DNA of 64,000 nucleotides from Shewanella psychromarinicola (GCF_003855155.1 NZ_CP034073.1:3410001-3474000), one strand, 5' to 3'. Positions 18,805 through 28,894 are shown, counted from the stretch's first letter. Notes: generated from the letters alone by a model not told the origin. Made by a program: numbers and translations.

Positions 18805-20580
18805 ATGCGCAGTCATTATTGTGGAGACGTTAATAAGTCTCATCTAGGTCAAGAAGTAACTTTAGTCGGTTGGGTAAACCGTAGTCGAGATTTAGGCGGA
18901 GTCGTATTTTTAGACTTACGCGATAGAGAAGGGCTAGTGCAGGTTGTTTATGACCCAGATCTAAAAGATGTTTTTGATATAGCAAGCACGTTGCGCAGTG
19001 AATTTTGTGTTCAGGTCAAAGGGGTTGTTAGTGCCCGTCCAGAAAGCCAAGTCAATTCAAACATGAAGACTGGCGAAATTGAAATTTTGGGTAAGCAATT
19101 GACCATTATTAATGCTTCTGCTCCGTTGCCATTGAGCATGGATAATTACCAAAATAACAGCGAAGAACAACGTTTAAAATACCGTTATTTAGATTTACGT
19201 CGTCCAGAGATGGCCGAGCGTCTTATTTTTCGTGCAAAAGTGACCAGCTCAGTGCGTCGCTTTTTAGACAGCAATGGCTTTTTAGATATCGAAACGCCTA
19301 TTTTGACTAAAGCCACCCCAGAAGGTGCGCGTGACTATTTAGTTCCTAGCCGGACTTATAAAGGTCAGTTTTTTGCTTTACCTCAATCACCACAGCTGTT
19401 CAAACAGCTGCTAATGATGTCTGGTTTTGATCGCTATTACCAAATTGTAAAATGTTTCCGTGATGAAGATTTACGGGCAGATCGCCAGCCTGAATTTACT
19501 CAAATCGATATTGAAACTTCGTTTATGTCTTCTGAACAAGTCATGGAAAAAACTGAGCAAATGATGCGCGGTTTATTCCAAGATTTATTGAATGTTGATT
19601 TAGGCGATTTTCCACGCATGTCATACGCAGAAGCAATGAAGCGTTACGGTTCTGATAAACCCGATTTGCGTAACCCGCTTGAGTTAGTTGATATTGCCGA
19701 TTTAGTTAACAATGTCGAGTTTGCCGTTTTTAATGGCCCGGCAAACGATGTAGAAGGCCGCGTAGCAGCGTTACGTATTCCAACTGGCGCATCATTATCA
19801 CGTAAGCAAATTGATGACTACACTAAGTATGCTGGTATTTATGGCGCTAAAGGCTTAGCGTGGATGAAGATAAATGACTTAGCAGCAGGTATCGAAGGTA
19901 TTCAATCTCCAGTACTTAAGTTTTTAACCGAAGCTATCGTTAACGACATTATTAGCCGTACTGGCGCACAAACCGCTGATATCATTCTATTTGGTGCAGA
20001 CAAAGCGACCGTCGTGGAAGAAGCCATGGGCGCGCTGCGCTTAAAAGCAGGTGAAGATTTCAAGCTACTTGAAGGTGAATGGCGCCCATTATGGGTGGTT
20101 GACTTCCCAATGTTTGAACAAATTAATGGTGGTTTCCACGCCGTTCACCATCCATTTACCGCCCCTCGTGGGATTAGTGCTGAACAATTGGCCGCCGATC
20201 CCGCGGTGGCAATTTCAGATGCCTACGACATGGTGTTAAATGGTTGTGAGTTAGGGGGTGGTTCAGTACGTATCCACAACGCAGAAATGCAAAGCACAGT
20301 ATTTGGCATTTTAGGCATTGAAGCAGAAGAAGCGAATGAAAAATTCGGATTCTTACTTGAAGCATTACGTTATGGTACCCCACCTCATGCTGGTTTAGCC
20401 TTCGGATTAGATCGTATTATTATGTTAATGACAGGGGCAAGCTCAATTCGTGACGTGATGGCTTTCCCTAAAACCACCACAGCGGCGTGTCCGTTAACCA
20501 ATGCGCCAGGATTTGCTAACCCAGTTCAACTCGCTGAGTTAGGCATTGCTGTGGTTGAAAAGGTTAAAACAGAAGAGTAA
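18805..20580 (+). CDS. aspS: Aspartyl-tRNA synthetase
   Basis: Charges tRNA-Asp with aspartate. Class II synthetase of 591 residues, the bacterial length. An N-terminal OB-fold anticodon-binding domain (about 1-105, [20 protein letters not shown]) is followed by the catalytic core with the bacterial GAD insert (about 290-420). Motif 2 ([14 protein letters not shown]) is near 217-230 and motif 3 ([13 protein letters not shown]) near 531-543. RBS AAAGGAT-like sequence precedes the ATG. A terminator follows at 20624, separating it from yebC. A TATAAT-like -10 is visible at 18740-18745 without a convincing -35. Confidence 0.97.
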   Translation: MRSHYCGDVNKSHLGQEVTLVGWVNRSRDLGGVVFLDLRDREGLVQVVYDPDLKDVFDIASTLRSEFCVQVKGVVSARPESQVNSNMKTGEIEILGKQLTIINASAPLPLSMDNYQNNSEEQRLKYRYLDLRRPEMAERLIFRAKVTSSVRRFLDSNGFLDIETPILTKATPEGARDYLVPSRTYKGQFFALPQSPQLFKQLLMMSGFDRYYQIVKCFRDEDLRADRQPEFTQIDIETSFMSSEQVMEKTEQMMRGLFQDLLNVDLGDFPRMSYAEAMKRYGSDKPDLRNPLELVDIADLVNNVEFAVFNGPANDVEGRVAALRIPTGASLSRKQIDDYTKYAGIYGAKGLAWMKINDLAAGIEGIQSPVLKFLTEAIVNDIISRTGAQTADIILFGADKATVVEEAMGALRLKAGEDFKLLEGEWRPLWVVDFPMFEQINGGFHAVHHPFTAPRGISAEQLAADPAVAISDAYDMVLNGCELGGGSVRIHNAEMQSTVFGILGIEAEEANEKFGFLLEALRYGTPPHAGLAFGLDRIIMLMTGASSIRDVMAFPKTTTAACPLTNAPGFANPVQLAELGIAVVEKVKTEE

Positions 20581-20623
20581 AACGCTAACGTTAGCCATTT
20601 GCTCGCTCTTAAATGGGCACTAT

Positions 20624-20653
20624 ATACCGAGGCTTTTGCCTCGGTATGTTTTT
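20624..20653 (+). terminator. Rho-independent terminator after aspS
   Basis: Perfect 10-bp GC-rich stem (20624-20633 with 20638-20647), TTTT loop, then GTTTTT. It lies 44 bases after the aspS stop. Confidence 0.9.
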
Positions 20654-20705
20654 GACAAGTAGACTGTTTCACTTGAAAAATTCTATTAAATAGTAAGGAG
20701 ATATA

Positions 20706-21458
20706 ATGGCAGGACACAGTAAATGGGACAATATTAAACACCGTAAAGCGGCACAAGATGCTAAACGCGGTAAGTTATTCACCAAATTTATTCGCGAGCT
20801 CAATGTGGCGGCCCGCGAAGGCGGTTCTGATATTGATGCTAATCCCAGATTACGCGCTGCAGTCGATAAAGCCTTATCCAATAATATGACCCGAGATACC
20901 GTTGAACGCGCAATCAAACGTGGTGCCGGTGAAATGGATGGTCAGCAATTAGAAACCATTATTTATGAAGGCTATGGTCCCGGAGGGACTGCTGTGATGG
21001 TTGAAACAATGACGGATAATCGTAATCGTACTGTTTCTAGCGTGCGAAATGCGTTTAATAAGTCTGGTGGCAACTTAGGTACCGACGGTTCAGTGGCGTA
21101 TCTGTTTACTAAATCTGGCATTATTTCTTATGACACTGATATTGATGAAGATAGCTTAATAGACAGTGCGTTAGAGGCGGGTGCTGAAGATGTTGTCACT
21201 CATGACGATGGTTCTATCGATGTGTTTACCACTCCAGATACCTTTGGCAAAGTCAAAGATGCACTTGATAGCGCGTCCTTTGACTCTGTTCATGCTGAAG
21301 TGACCATGGTTGCGTCATTAAAAGCTGAACTTGATGCTAACACTGCTGAAAAGTTTTTACGTTTAATCGATAACTTAGAAGATAATGATGATGTACAAGA
21401 GGTATATCATAATGCTGATATTTCAGATGACGTTATGCAAGTATTAGACAACGCATGA
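20706..21458 (+). CDS. yebC: YebC/PmpR-family protein (TACO1-like)
   Basis: A 250-residue member of the YebC/TACO1 family, first annotated as DNA-binding regulators and in several species linked to translation of difficult proline-rich motifs. The diagnostic N-terminus [20 protein letters not shown] is present, as is the acidic C-terminal third (EDNDDVQEV). Full length for the family. RBS AAGGAGAT lies six bases before the ATG. It precedes ruvC by seven bases, the usual gammaproteobacterial arrangement, so it is likely the first gene of a yebC-ruvC-ruvA-ruvB transcript. Confidence 0.95.
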   Translation: MAGHSKWDNIKHRKAAQDAKRGKLFTKFIRELNVAAREGGSDIDANPRLRAAVDKALSNNMTRDTVERAIKRGAGEMDGQQLETIIYEGYGPGGTAVMVETMTDNRNRTVSSVRNAFNKSGGNLGTDGSVAYLFTKSGIISYDTDIDEDSLIDSALEAGAEDVVTHDDGSIDVFTTPDTFGKVKDALDSASFDSVHAEVTMVASLKAELDANTAEKFLRLIDNLEDNDDVQEVYHNADISDDVMQVLDNA

Positions 21459-21465
21459 GGCATCA

Positions 21466-21987
21466 ATGGCCATTATTTTAGGGGTTGATCCCGGCTCCCG
21501 TATTACAGGCTATGGTGTGATCCAATGCCAAGGCCGTCAACAGATTTACCTTGGCAGCGGCTGTATCCGAACATCTGCCGATGATTTACCCCAACGATTA
21601 CAACAAATTTATGCGGGTCTATGCGAAATTATTACTCAATATCAGCCTGATGAGTTTGCCATTGAACGGGTTTTTATGGCAAAAAATGCCGACTCTGCCC
21701 TAAAACTGGGTCAAGCAAGAGGCGCGGCGATTGTCGCGGCAACATGTGCCGGACTGCCTGTTGCTGAATATAGCGCGACACAGATAAAAAGTGCAGTCGT
21801 AGGGACGGGTCGAGCCCAAAAAACACAAGTTCAACATATGATTAAGCAATTACTTAAACTACCTGCTTCACCACAAGCCGATGCGGCGGATGCGTTAGGG
21901 GTAGCAATATGCCATTTTCATACTTATCAAAGCCTTATCGCTATGGGTGGTAAAGCTAGCAGCAGAACATATGGAAGATACAAATGA
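21466..21987 (+). CDS. ruvC: Holliday-junction resolvase RuvC
   Basis: Endonuclease that cuts Holliday junctions after RuvAB migration. 173 residues, normal length. The acidic active site is visible: D in [10 protein letters not shown] (residue 8), E in AIERVF (about 67), and the aspartates of QADAADALG near 138-143. The stop overlaps the ruvA start by four bases, giving coupled translation of complex partners. Confidence 0.97.
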   Translation: MAIILGVDPGSRITGYGVIQCQGRQQIYLGSGCIRTSADDLPQRLQQIYAGLCEIITQYQPDEFAIERVFMAKNADSALKLGQARGAAIVAATCAGLPVAEYSATQIKSAVVGTGRAQKTQVQHMIKQLLKLPASPQADAADALGVAICHFHTYQSLIAMGGKASSRTYGRYK

Positions 21988-22601
21988 TAGGTCGTCTAAG
22001 TGGTATTTTAGTTGAAAAACACGCGCCTGAAGTGGTGCTCGATGTCAATGGTGTCGGTTATGAGTTGCAAGTGCCCATGACCAGCTTTTATGAGTTGCCA
22101 GCGTTAAATCATGCTGCGATGTTATTTACCCATTTTGTGGTGCGTGAAGATGCGCAGTTACTTTATGGCTTTATCACTAAACAAGAGCGGGCATTATTTC
22201 GTTTATTGATTAAAACCAACGGCGTTGGCCCTAAGTTAGCGTTAACCATTTTATCGGGTATGACAGCATCGGAGTTTGTTTCATGTGTCGAACGTGACGA
22301 CATTGCCACCTTAGTCAAGTTACCTGGCGTGGGTAAGAAAACCGCTGAACGCTTAGTCATTGAAATGCGTGATAAGCTTAAAAGCTTGCTTGAAGCATCA
22401 GCGGGTTCTGAGCGCGAATTTATGTTGCAGAGTAATTATACACCGGCTCCGACAGCAGACAGTGCAGAGGAAGATGCCATTTCCGCGTTATTATCGTTAG
22501 GCTATAAACCTGCACAAGCCAGTAAATCAGTTTCTGCGGCTTTTAAACAAGGTATGAGTTCTGAAACGTTAATTAAAGCTGCATTAAAATCAATGTTATA
22601 A
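21984..22601 (+). CDS. ruvA: Holliday-junction branch-migration protein RuvA
   Basis: Tetrameric junction-binding subunit that loads RuvB. 205 residues. The N-terminal OB domain ([21 protein letters not shown]) is followed by paired helix-hairpin-helix motifs ([11 protein letters not shown] near 79-89 and [13 protein letters not shown] near 113-125) and, after a linker, the C-terminal RuvB-binding domain from about 155. It overlaps ruvC by four bases and is followed by ruvB at 33 bases. Confidence 0.97.
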   Translation: MIGRLSGILVEKHAPEVVLDVNGVGYELQVPMTSFYELPALNHAAMLFTHFVVREDAQLLYGFITKQERALFRLLIKTNGVGPKLALTILSGMTASEFVSCVERDDIATLVKLPGVGKKTAERLVIEMRDKLKSLLEASAGSEREFMLQSNYTPAPTADSAEEDAISALLSLGYKPAQASKSVSAAFKQGMSSETLIKAALKSML

Positions 22602-22634
22602 ATATGATGATATGCATAAACAGGGTACGTAAAA

Positions 22635-23639
22635 ATGATTGAAGCTGATCGTCTAATCCAGCCACAGGAACAAGGTCAAGATGAACTTATTGATCGTGCT
22701 ATGCGCCCTAAAATGTTGGATGAGTATACAGGTCAAGATGATACTCGAGCCCAGCTTAAGATTTTTATTCAAGCAGCGATAAATCGTCGCGAAGCACTTG
22801 ATCACATGCTAATTTTTGGTCCTCCAGGTTTAGGTAAAACAACCTTGGCGATGATTGTAGCCAATGAAATGGGAGTGAATATCAAATCCACTTCTGGCCC
22901 TGTACTTGAAAAAGCGGGGGATTTAGCGGCTTTACTGACTAACCTTGAAGAGGGGGATGTGCTGTTTATCGATGAAATTCATCGTCTAAGCCCTGTAGTC
23001 GAAGAGATCCTTTATCCGGCGATGGAAGACTACCAACTTGATATTATGATTGGTGAAGGTCCTGCTGCGCGTTCGATTAAATTAGATTTGCCGCCATTTA
23101 CACTTATTGGCGCTACCACGCGTGCCGGTGCATTAACCTCACCATTGCGGGCTCGTTTTGGTATTCCATTACGGTTAGAATTTTACAATGTGAAAGATCT
23201 TACCACCATAGTGATCCGTTCAGCTAAGGTGATGGAACTTGAGATAGATGGTCAAGGCGCGATTGAAATAGCCAAGCGCTCACGCGGCACCCCGCGAATT
23301 GCCAACCGTTTATTACGCCGGGTTCGCGATTATGCTGAAGTCAAACATGATGGCAAAGTGACCCAAAAAGTGGCCGAATATGCCCTCGATTTACTCGATG
23401 TTGATGAGCAAGGTTTTGATTACTTAGATCGTAAACTCTTGCTTGCCATTATTGATAAATTTATGGGTGGCCCTGTAGGATTAGATAACCTCGCGGCGGC
23501 CATCGGTGAAGATAGAGAAACGATTGAAGACGTACTGGAGCCTTTTTTAATTCAGCAAGGCTTTATTCAGCGCACACCAAGAGGCCGTATTGCGAGTCAA
23601 AGAGCTTATGATCATTTTAGTCTTGTTAAGCCCGAATAA
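22635..23639 (+). CDS. ruvB: Holliday-junction branch-migration helicase RuvB
   Basis: AAA+ motor that drives branch migration with RuvA. 334 residues. Walker [10 protein letters not shown] is at about 60-68, Walker B LFIDEIHR near 112-119, sensor-1 GATTRAG near 158-164, arginine-finger region SPLRARFG near 168-175, and the C-terminal winged helix ends the protein. Last gene of the yebC-ruvCAB group; a bidirectional hairpin follows. Confidence 0.97.
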   Translation: MIEADRLIQPQEQGQDELIDRAMRPKMLDEYTGQDDTRAQLKIFIQAAINRREALDHMLIFGPPGLGKTTLAMIVANEMGVNIKSTSGPVLEKAGDLAALLTNLEEGDVLFIDEIHRLSPVVEEILYPAMEDYQLDIMIGEGPAARSIKLDLPPFTLIGATTRAGALTSPLRARFGIPLRLEFYNVKDLTTIVIRSAKVMELEIDGQGAIEIAKRSRGTPRIANRLLRRVRDYAEVKHDGKVTQKVAEYALDLLDVDEQGFDYLDRKLLLAIIDKFMGGPVGLDNLAAAIGEDRETIEDVLEPFLIQQGFIQRTPRGRIASQRAYDHFSLVKPE

Positions 23640-23702
23640 GCCCAATCTTATCCACTTGCTTTAGTGAACATACGCAATTAGACCAATATCGTTTTAGATA
23701 AA

Positions 23703-23726
23703 AAAACCAGCTTTCGCTGGTTTTAA
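23703..23726. terminator. Hairpin terminator between convergent ruvB and gloA
   Basis: Stem AAACCAGC / GCTGGTTT (23704-23711, 23716-23723) with TTTC loop, A-rich on the left and T-rich on the right, so it can work for both convergent genes. Confidence 0.85.
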
Positions 23727-23789
23727 TCTTACTAGGTGAGCGATATATGATCAGGCCTAGCTATTTAACTTGTGGTGATAAGGATGGAT

Positions 23790-24200
23790 CTAACCTAACG
23801 CTTCAGTCGCCGAACTCTTTTGAATTAACTCAATTTTGTATCCGTCAGGATCTTCAACAAAGGCAATTTCAGTTTTGCCGCCGGCAACCGGACCCGGTGC
23901 TCGAGTAATGTTACCGCCAGCGGCAGCAATCGTCTCGCAACGGGCATAAATATCGTCTTCGCCTATGGCTAAATGCCCAAAGCCATTACCCAAATTATAT
24001 GTATCGACACCCCAATTATAAGTTAACTCTATAACGGCTTGGCCTGTTGTTTCCTCACCAAAACCAACAAAAGCGAGGGTGTATTTGTACTCTGGGTTTT
24101 CAGATTGGCGTAGTAGTTTCATTCCCATGACTTGGGTATAAAATTGAATGCTACGTTCAAGGTTGCCTACTCGGATCATCGTATGAAGTAATTGCGACAT
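23790..24200 (-). CDS. gloA: Lactoylglutathione lyase (glyoxalase I)
   Basis: Converts the hemithioacetal of methylglyoxal and glutathione to S-lactoylglutathione, detoxifying methylglyoxal. 136 residues, normal for GloA. The four metal ligands are recognisable: His5 in LLHTMIRV, Glu in AVIELTYN (about 57), His in GHLAIG (about 75) and Glu in KIELIQ near 123. The conserved [18 protein letters not shown] opening ([14 protein letters not shown]) is present. AGAGAGC-type RBS precedes the ATG. It converges with ruvB across a shared hairpin and is a single-gene unit. Confidence 0.95.
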   Translation of the reverse strand: MSQLLHTMIRVGNLERSIQFYTQVMGMKLLRQSENPEYKYTLAFVGFGEETTGQAVIELTYNWGVDTYNLGNGFGHLAIGEDDIYARCETIAAAGGNITRAPGPVAGGKTEIAFVEDPDGYKIELIQKSSATEALG

Positions 24201-24448
24201 GATATGCTCTCTTATAAAATTTATCTGACTTTAACAAGCTCAGATGACAATGAAAAGTTTTGCAGTTCTGATTGATTAAAACTTAAAACGAACAAGGTGA
24301 GGTTGCATTGTTTTACTCGAGTGGATAGCCAGTTGTTTTCGAATAGACAATAATCATATTTTGCTTTGGCTCACATTTATGATGTTATCTTTTGGGCATT
24401 TGGCCTAAAAGCGTTATTATTTCGTTATACACATATGGAGGCAAGACA

Positions 24449-24532
24449 ATGAATACAGAATTAAAAATGGCCTTAGGCACGACTGTCGTAATCGCAATTT
24501 GTTTTAGCGCGTTTTTTGTGTCGATGTTTTAA
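24449..24532 (+). CDS. ynhF: YnhF-like small membrane peptide (27 aa)
   Basis: A 27-codon gene with an excellent GGAGG seven bases before ATG. The product starts MNTELKMALGTT and continues as a single hydrophobic helix ending VSMF. The pattern M-x-T-(D/E)-L-K-x-x-L-x-T-T followed by one TM helix matches the YnhF family as I remember the E. coli 29-residue protein. It would sit in the inner membrane with a short cytoplasmic N-terminus; function is unknown. It stands alone between leftward gloA and the nth remnant, with an AT-rich region upstream for its promoter. It is short enough to be missed by most gene callers. Confidence 0.75.
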   Translation: MNTELKMALGTTVVIAICFSAFFVSMF

Positions 24533-24627
24533 GCACCATCATAAAATAGATAGCCCCATTTGATCCACCGCTAAATAACTGTATTGCATGTTAATTGATG
24601 AGTTAACATTCAAAACATTGATATAAA

Positions 24628-24659
24628 TACCCCAAAACACCCTAGGTGATTTGGGGTTA
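24628..24659. terminator. Imperfect hairpin at the end of the nth remnant
   Basis: ACCCCAAAACACC pairs with GGTGATTTGGGGT around a short loop, with two internal mismatches. It lies immediately beyond the stop of the nth remnant and was probably the terminator of the original rnf-nth transcript; it may also serve the rightward ynhF-like gene. Confidence 0.6.
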
Positions 24660-24908
24660 TTCTTCTGGATAGACCTTGTCTTTAAAATCTGCGTTATATT
24701 CACTAAATACAGCTGCCACAACGTGGTTTTTGCGCTAAAAAAGTGTAACGCCCATGTAGAATAAACCAATGATGTACATCGACCTTAAACTCACTTGTCA
24801 CCACTTTAAGCATATTCAGTTCAACTTGGTCGACATTTTTGCCAGGAGCAAACTTAGTGCGATTCGCTAACCTAAAAATATGCGTGTCGACCGCAATCGT
24901 GGGCCAAC
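24657..24908 (-). pseudogene. nth: Truncated, frameshifted remnant of a second nth (endonuclease III)
   Basis: Reading leftward from about 24908, the frame gives SWPTIAVDTHIFRLANRTKF, then further Nth sequence up to HHWFILHGRY and KPRCGSCI, then TAG TGA. A shift of frame after a small deletion recovers the expected C-terminus FKDKVYPEE and stop at 24657. The helix-hairpin-helix and the whole N-terminal two thirds are missing, and the last cluster cysteine is lost at the frameshift, so it cannot be functional. Its wording differs from the intact Nth at 26837 (for example IFRLANRTKF versus IQRVANRTGY), so it is not a simple duplicate of that gene. It looks like the leftover of the original nth of this locus. 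Confidence 0.85.
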
Positions 24909-25756
24909 TTTAAGTGGTGTTAATTATTGCATATGTTTTATATGGAAAGAATACACTATTGGGTTGTTTTGTGCTTAACGGAAGTTAACAGCAGCAATAT
25001 CAAAACTTCCGTTTATCGCTAAAACAGTTATTGATACTGTAATTTTAATTGCTGATTTTTGTTGTAAGCGCGAGTCTAACTCTCATCACTCTCATCACTC
25101 TCATCACTCTCATCACTCTCATTGCGACTTAAAAGCCTACCAAACTATTTCAAATTAACGATGTCACTACACTCTCGATTTCAGATGCTAATTGTCCGTT
25201 AAATTCACTAGCCGTTATCACAGCGAGCCACATCTATCAGCTGTACTTAATGAAATGAAAAATGCTCTATTGCTCTTGCTTACCTATATATATCAATAGA
25301 TCAAACTACTTAAGTCCAAACTACCAACTCAATATTTTAACGTCCACTTTCGTCTCTATGTTAGCGTTGGGTGAGGTTATGTCGAATAACAAAAATCGAC
25401 CGCTTTGAGGTCATCGTGACGCTTAGCATCATATATTGGAATGAAATGTTGTTAACTCTCAAAAAACTGACAAATATGCTCATTGCGAAAGTGACTAGTA
25501 GCAACACCAAAGCTTCTTCTATCCTATCTAAATAGCTCTTTCAAACGCAGATTTTTAGTATCTAAAACCATCCGTTTGTGGCGTAGAACAAACATTAAGT
25601 GAGAAAGCTTTCTATTGACGATAGTCGGTAGGCTTTTGTTTAGTTGGCGATGTTCTATGGTGGAGATTTGGGTATGTGCAGCTTGTTTGGCCTTATAGAT
25701 GCTGACGGTTTGTTTGCTGTTGTGAATGAGTGATGTGTGAGTGTTGTTTTCTCGAT
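24909..25756. other. Gene-free stretch within the disturbed rnf-nth region
   Basis: About 850 bases in which I find no convincing coding sequence on either strand; all frames are broken by stops. The only clear structure is the 9-bp tandem repeat at 25080-25122. It is probably decayed or foreign sequence between the nth remnant and the 25809 gene. Confidence 0.5.
25080..25122. repeat. 9-bp tandem repeat, about 4.7 copies
   Basis: The unit CTCATCACT is repeated four times exactly with a partial fifth copy. Noncoding. Such short tracts change length by slippage and would make a strain-typing marker. Confidence 0.9.
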
Positions 25757-25793
25757 AAAAAAAGTAGGGTAATGAAGCTCCCCCTACTTTTTT
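25757..25793 (-). terminator. Terminator after the 25809 gene
   Basis: Stem of about 13 bp (AAAAAAAGTAGGG with CCCCTACTTTTTT) around a ten-base loop. On the minus strand it ends in a run of T, 16 bases after the stop of the secreted-protein gene. Confidence 0.85.
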
Positions 25794-25808
25794 GGTAACA
25801 GTTAAGTC

Positions 25809-26255
25809 TTAATCTCGATATTTCATCTCTTGCAGCAATGAAGTACTCATGATGGTTCGAAACTCAGCACGGTTACCGCTTTCAGATTCCATCTTTTCCA
25901 TACTTTTCTTTGCCCACGCCATATACGTGGTACGACGCTTTTCATTTTCAGCAACGGATGCCATGTTTTCGAATACACGAACCAGGTAAAGGTCAGGCTC
26001 ATCCATTCTGGGGTGTACATTACTAATAACTTTAGCATCTATTAGCCAGCCTTGAGATTTGGCATAATCGCTGTTTTTACGCCATTCGCCCGCAAGCCAC
26101 GTCGAATATTTAAGGCCAGCACCATCGGATATTTTTATACCTGTAACTTCCCAATACTCACCACCAATAAAAGGTGGTTCTTCTGCATATACATTTTGAA
26201 TAGCGAATAAGCTTAATACACAAAACAATAATCCTTGGATTGAATTTGTTTTCAT
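25809..26255 (-). CDS. Secreted protein of unknown function
   Basis: A 148-residue protein with a clear signal peptide (GLLFCVLSLFAIQNVYA, cleavage near 24). The mature part has the feel of a small alpha/beta protein: GGEYWEVTGIKISDG, a WLAGEWRK...KSQGW segment, then PDLYLVRVFENM and a long charged helix. This layout resembles dimeric alpha-beta barrel proteins, but I do not recognise the family. RBS AGGAAA precedes the ATG, and a strong terminator follows, so it is a complete single-gene unit. It lies between the intact nth and the nth remnant, so it may have arrived with the incoming segment. Confidence 0.75.
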   Translation of the reverse strand: MKTNSIQGLLFCVLSLFAIQNVYAEEPPFIGGEYWEVTGIKISDGAGLKYSTWLAGEWRKNSDYAKSQGWLIDAKVISNVHPRMDEPDLYLVRVFENMASVAENEKRRTTYMAWAKKSMEKMESESGNRAEFRTIMSTSLLQEMKYRD

Positions 26256-26836
26256 TTTTTGTATTTCCTAATTATTCGTGAACATGGGTGTTCACAGTGA
26301 TATAAAAATAGTTCAATGTTTTTACTTTGTCTAATTTGGATTTGCTTAACATACAGGTGATCATATGACCGCAATAGCTTGGGGAAAACAGCAGAAAAAT
26401 CGAGCTTAATCGGTGCAGGAACACGAGGTCATGTTGGTGCTACTTTTGGTTTAGAGGCGGGCAGATTAATTGGCATACCTATCGGTGCTTATATAAGTAG
26501 AAAATTATAGTGGCATAATAAAACTGGGCTGCAATATAAATTTAAACAGAACTCGATACGTCAGCTTTAGTATGTAAACAGTCTATTTTGAATCCGTTTT
26601 ACATTCAGGCAAGAGTCTCCTCTTTGGCAGCTACTAACCTTAACTTTTTATTCGATAAATTCAAACTTTCAATATTTTTCTGGATATCTCGAAAGTTCAT
26701 TTCAGTGTCAGGAAAATACTAAATAAGTAATAACAGAACCACTTACTCTTCGTGGCAAGAGTGAAGATAGATCAAGCTATGATAATGATTACCTACCATA
26801 GCTGACGATGAGATTATAAATGGGTTAAGTAAATCT
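26256..26836. other. Intergenic region with a possible gene fragment
   Basis: About 580 bases between the secreted-protein gene and nth. It holds the promoter of the former and, at 26361-26510, an open frame described separately. Nothing else recognisable. Confidence 0.5.
26361..26510 (+). pseudogene. Possible fragment of a glycine-zipper-type protein
   Basis: An open frame without a usable start reads SLGKTAEKSSLIGAG and then a Gly-rich amphipathic stretch (GATFGLEAGRLIGIPIGAY) ending ISRKL and stop. An ATG with a plausible RBS lies at 26365 in a different frame, so a frameshift near the GGGGAAAA run (about 26381) could have broken a small gene of some 48 residues. The spacing of glycines resembles membrane-inserting zippers found in small toxins and bacteriocins, but no family is recognised and it could be chance. 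Confidence 0.3.
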
Positions 26837-27499
26837 TTAGTCTTCAGTCTTCTCTTTAAAGTCACACAAGTCTTCGATAATACAAGAACCGCAGCGAGGC
26901 TTTCGTGCTATGCACGTGTATCTACCATGCAAAATTAACCAGTGATGTAGATCATACATAAATTCAGTTTTGTTAGGGGTGTTCTTAATGATGGCTTGTT
27001 CGGTTTCTTCAACAGTCTTACCTTTAGCGTAGCCTGTGCGATTAGCTACTCGTTGAATATGTGTATCAACAGCAATAAAGTATCTACCTTCATTATCTTT
27101 TAGCCAGCCAAATGCCGTATTGAGAACGACGTTTGCTGTTTTTCGACCCACGCCAGGTAAAGCTTCTAGTGCGTCTCTGTTTTCTGGTACCGCACCATTA
27201 TGCAAATCCAGCAGCATTTTACAGGCGTTAATCACATTAATAGCTTTGTTATTGTATAGGCCAATGGTTTTAATGTATTGCTTAAGCCCGTCAACCCCTA
27301 AGTCAAATATGGCTTGAGGCGTATTGGCAACAGGAAACAGCTTATTGGTCGCTTTATTGACACTGACATCGGTCGCTTGTGCTGATAATGTCACAGCAAC
27401 TAATAACTCAAATGGACTTGAAAAGTTCAATTCAGTTTCAGGTTTAGGGTTATTGTCTCTTAATCGGTTGAGAATTTGGATACGTTTATCTTTATTCAT
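26837..27499 (-). CDS. nth: Endonuclease III (Nth), divergent copy
   Basis: DNA glycosylase/AP lyase for oxidised pyrimidines. 220 residues, slightly longer than the usual 211-213. The helix-hairpin-helix with catalytic lysine (LPGVGRKTANVV, about 116-127), the catalytic aspartate in AVDTHI, and the four cluster cysteines in CIARKPRCGSCIIEDLC are all present, so it should be active. Between AFGW and IAVDTHI it carries LKDNEGRYF where the remnant at 24657 has only PT, an insertion of seven residues just before the active-site aspartate. It starts 59 bases after the rnfE stop, in the usual place for nth in this group. Confidence 0.93.
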   Translation of the reverse strand: MNKDKRIQILNRLRDNNPKPETELNFSSPFELLVAVTLSAQATDVSVNKATNKLFPVANTPQAIFDLGVDGLKQYIKTIGLYNNKAINVINACKMLLDLHNGAVPENRDALEALPGVGRKTANVVLNTAFGWLKDNEGRYFIAVDTHIQRVANRTGYAKGKTVEETEQAIIKNTPNKTEFMYDLHHWLILHGRYTCIARKPRCGSCIIEDLCDFKEKTED

Positions 27500-27558
27500 A
27501 TTAATCAGTCAATTCATCGTTAAGTTAACGGCCGTTTTAGAGTAACCGCGGAGTCTTG

Positions 27559-28254
27559 TTAGTTGACTTTAGTGATCCGAGCACGCGTCACGCCAACACT
27601 TTCAGCTTTAGGCTGCTGTGCTTTTACTCGGCTATCGATGACATTTTTAAGGGCAATTAATAATCCCATCGCTATAAATGCTCCCGGCGGCAACATCGCC
27701 AATAAAAATGGTGTGTCCACATGCCACACATGAATCGTTAACACACTCGCCCAATCACCTAATAATAAATCAGCACCACCAAATAGGGTCCCTTGACCGA
27801 GTAATTCTCGGCTGGCACCTAAAACAACCAGTACAGCAGTAAAACCTAACCCCATCATTAATCCATCAAAGGCCGAGTGGGCTACAGAGTTACGAGAGGC
27901 AAATGCTTCAGCGCGGCCGATGATGACGCAGTTGGTCACAATCAGTGGTAAAAAAATGCCTAACGACAAATATAGATTATAGGCATAAGCGTTGATCAGT
28001 AATTGTACGCAAGTGACAAGTGCGGCAATGATCATAACAAATACTGGGATACGAATTTCTTTAGGAACAATATCGCGTACCAAGGAAACTAAGACATTGG
28101 ATCCAATTAGTACCAACAAAGTGGCAACCCCCAAACCTAATGCATTTGTGATTGTTGCTGTCACAGCAAGCAGCGGACATAAACCTAATAGTTGGACTAA
28201 TCCGGGGTTATTCTTCCATAACCCTTGAGCCGCGATTGCACGATAATTACTCAT
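27559..28254 (-). CDS. rnfE: Rnf electron-transport subunit E
   Basis: Integral membrane subunit of the Rnf/Rsx complex, which moves electrons between NADH and ferredoxin coupled to ion flow, or in E. coli keeps SoxR reduced. I start it at the ATG at 28254 (231 residues) because GAGG lies six bases upstream and the product then begins with the family's [18 protein letters not shown]; the open frame extends upstream to 28311. About six TM helices. It overlaps the end of rnfG by eight bases. Confidence 0.94.
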   Translation of the reverse strand: MSNYRAIAAQGLWKNNPGLVQLLGLCPLLAVTATITNALGLGVATLLVLIGSNVLVSLVRDIVPKEIRIPVFVMIIAALVTCVQLLINAYAYNLYLSLGIFLPLIVTNCVIIGRAEAFASRNSVAHSAFDGLMMGLGFTAVLVVLGASRELLGQGTLFGGADLLLGDWASVLTIHVWHVDTPFLLAMLPPGAFIAMGLLIALKNVIDSRVKAQQPKAESVGVTRARITKVN

Positions 28255-28894
28255 GGTTGGCCTCACAGGCATAATGACTTTGGTAGAGCGCTTGGCGATG
28301 TTGTTCAACAAATGTCATCGCATTTGCAATGGCTTTAACATAAGCGCGCGGAGTAATGGTCGCACCGGTAAATTGATCAAATTGTCCGCCATCTTTTTTC
28401 ACTTTCCAGTCGCTTGAATTTCCAGTAAAACGTTTGCCGCTGAAATGAGTGACCCAATCAGACTTTCGTAAATCAATTTTATCGCCTAAGCCAGGCGTTT
28501 CTTGATGGAAAAGGGTGCGAACACCCAATATTGTCCCGGTGTTATCAACGCCAATAATGAGTTTTATTGCTCCGTTATAACCATCTGGAGCAATGGCTTC
28601 AATCGCGATGGCAACAGGTTGTTCGCCTTTATAAGCAAGATAGGCCGGCAAATCGGCTTTAGTGCCTAATAGCTGCGGAGAATTAACCAAAATACATTGC
28701 TCACTGAGTACATTGTCGTGTAATTCGGTCGGAATAATTTGGTTAAGCGTTAGGGTTAATTGTTTTTGCTGTTGCAATAATATTGTGTCACTGGTTAAGG
28801 CATTCACCAACGCGACGAGGCCGGTGCAACATAAGGCAAATAGGCCGAGTAACAGGCCATTTTTAATCATCGGGTTAGTTGTTAAAATAGACAT
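28247..28894 (-). CDS. rnfG: Rnf electron-transport subunit G (FMN-binding)
   Basis: Periplasmic flavoprotein subunit anchored by an N-terminal TM helix (about 12-32). 215 residues. FMN is attached through phosphoester to the threonine of [10 protein letters not shown] (about 173-182), seen here intact. RBS AGGAAA precedes the ATG, two bases after the rnfD stop. Confidence 0.94.
   Translation of the reverse strand: MSILTTNPMIKNGLLLGLFALCCTGLVALVNALTSDTILLQQQKQLTLTLNQIIPTELHDNVLSEQCILVNSPQLLGTKADLPAYLAYKGEQPVAIAIEAIAPDGYNGAIKLIIGVDNTGTILGVRTLFHQETPGLGDKIDLRKSDWVTHFSGKRFTGNSSDWKVKKDGGQFDQFTGATITPRAYVKAIANAMTFVEQHRQALYQSHYACEANHE

Noticed and set aside
24539..24769. 76-residue minus-strand ORF at the nth remnant
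   Set aside because: It reads the remnant in a wrong frame; the Nth-like frame is the meaningful one.
25847..26038. 63-residue minus-strand ORF inside the secreted-protein gene
   Set aside because: Out-of-frame shadow; the 148-residue frame has signal peptide, RBS and terminator.
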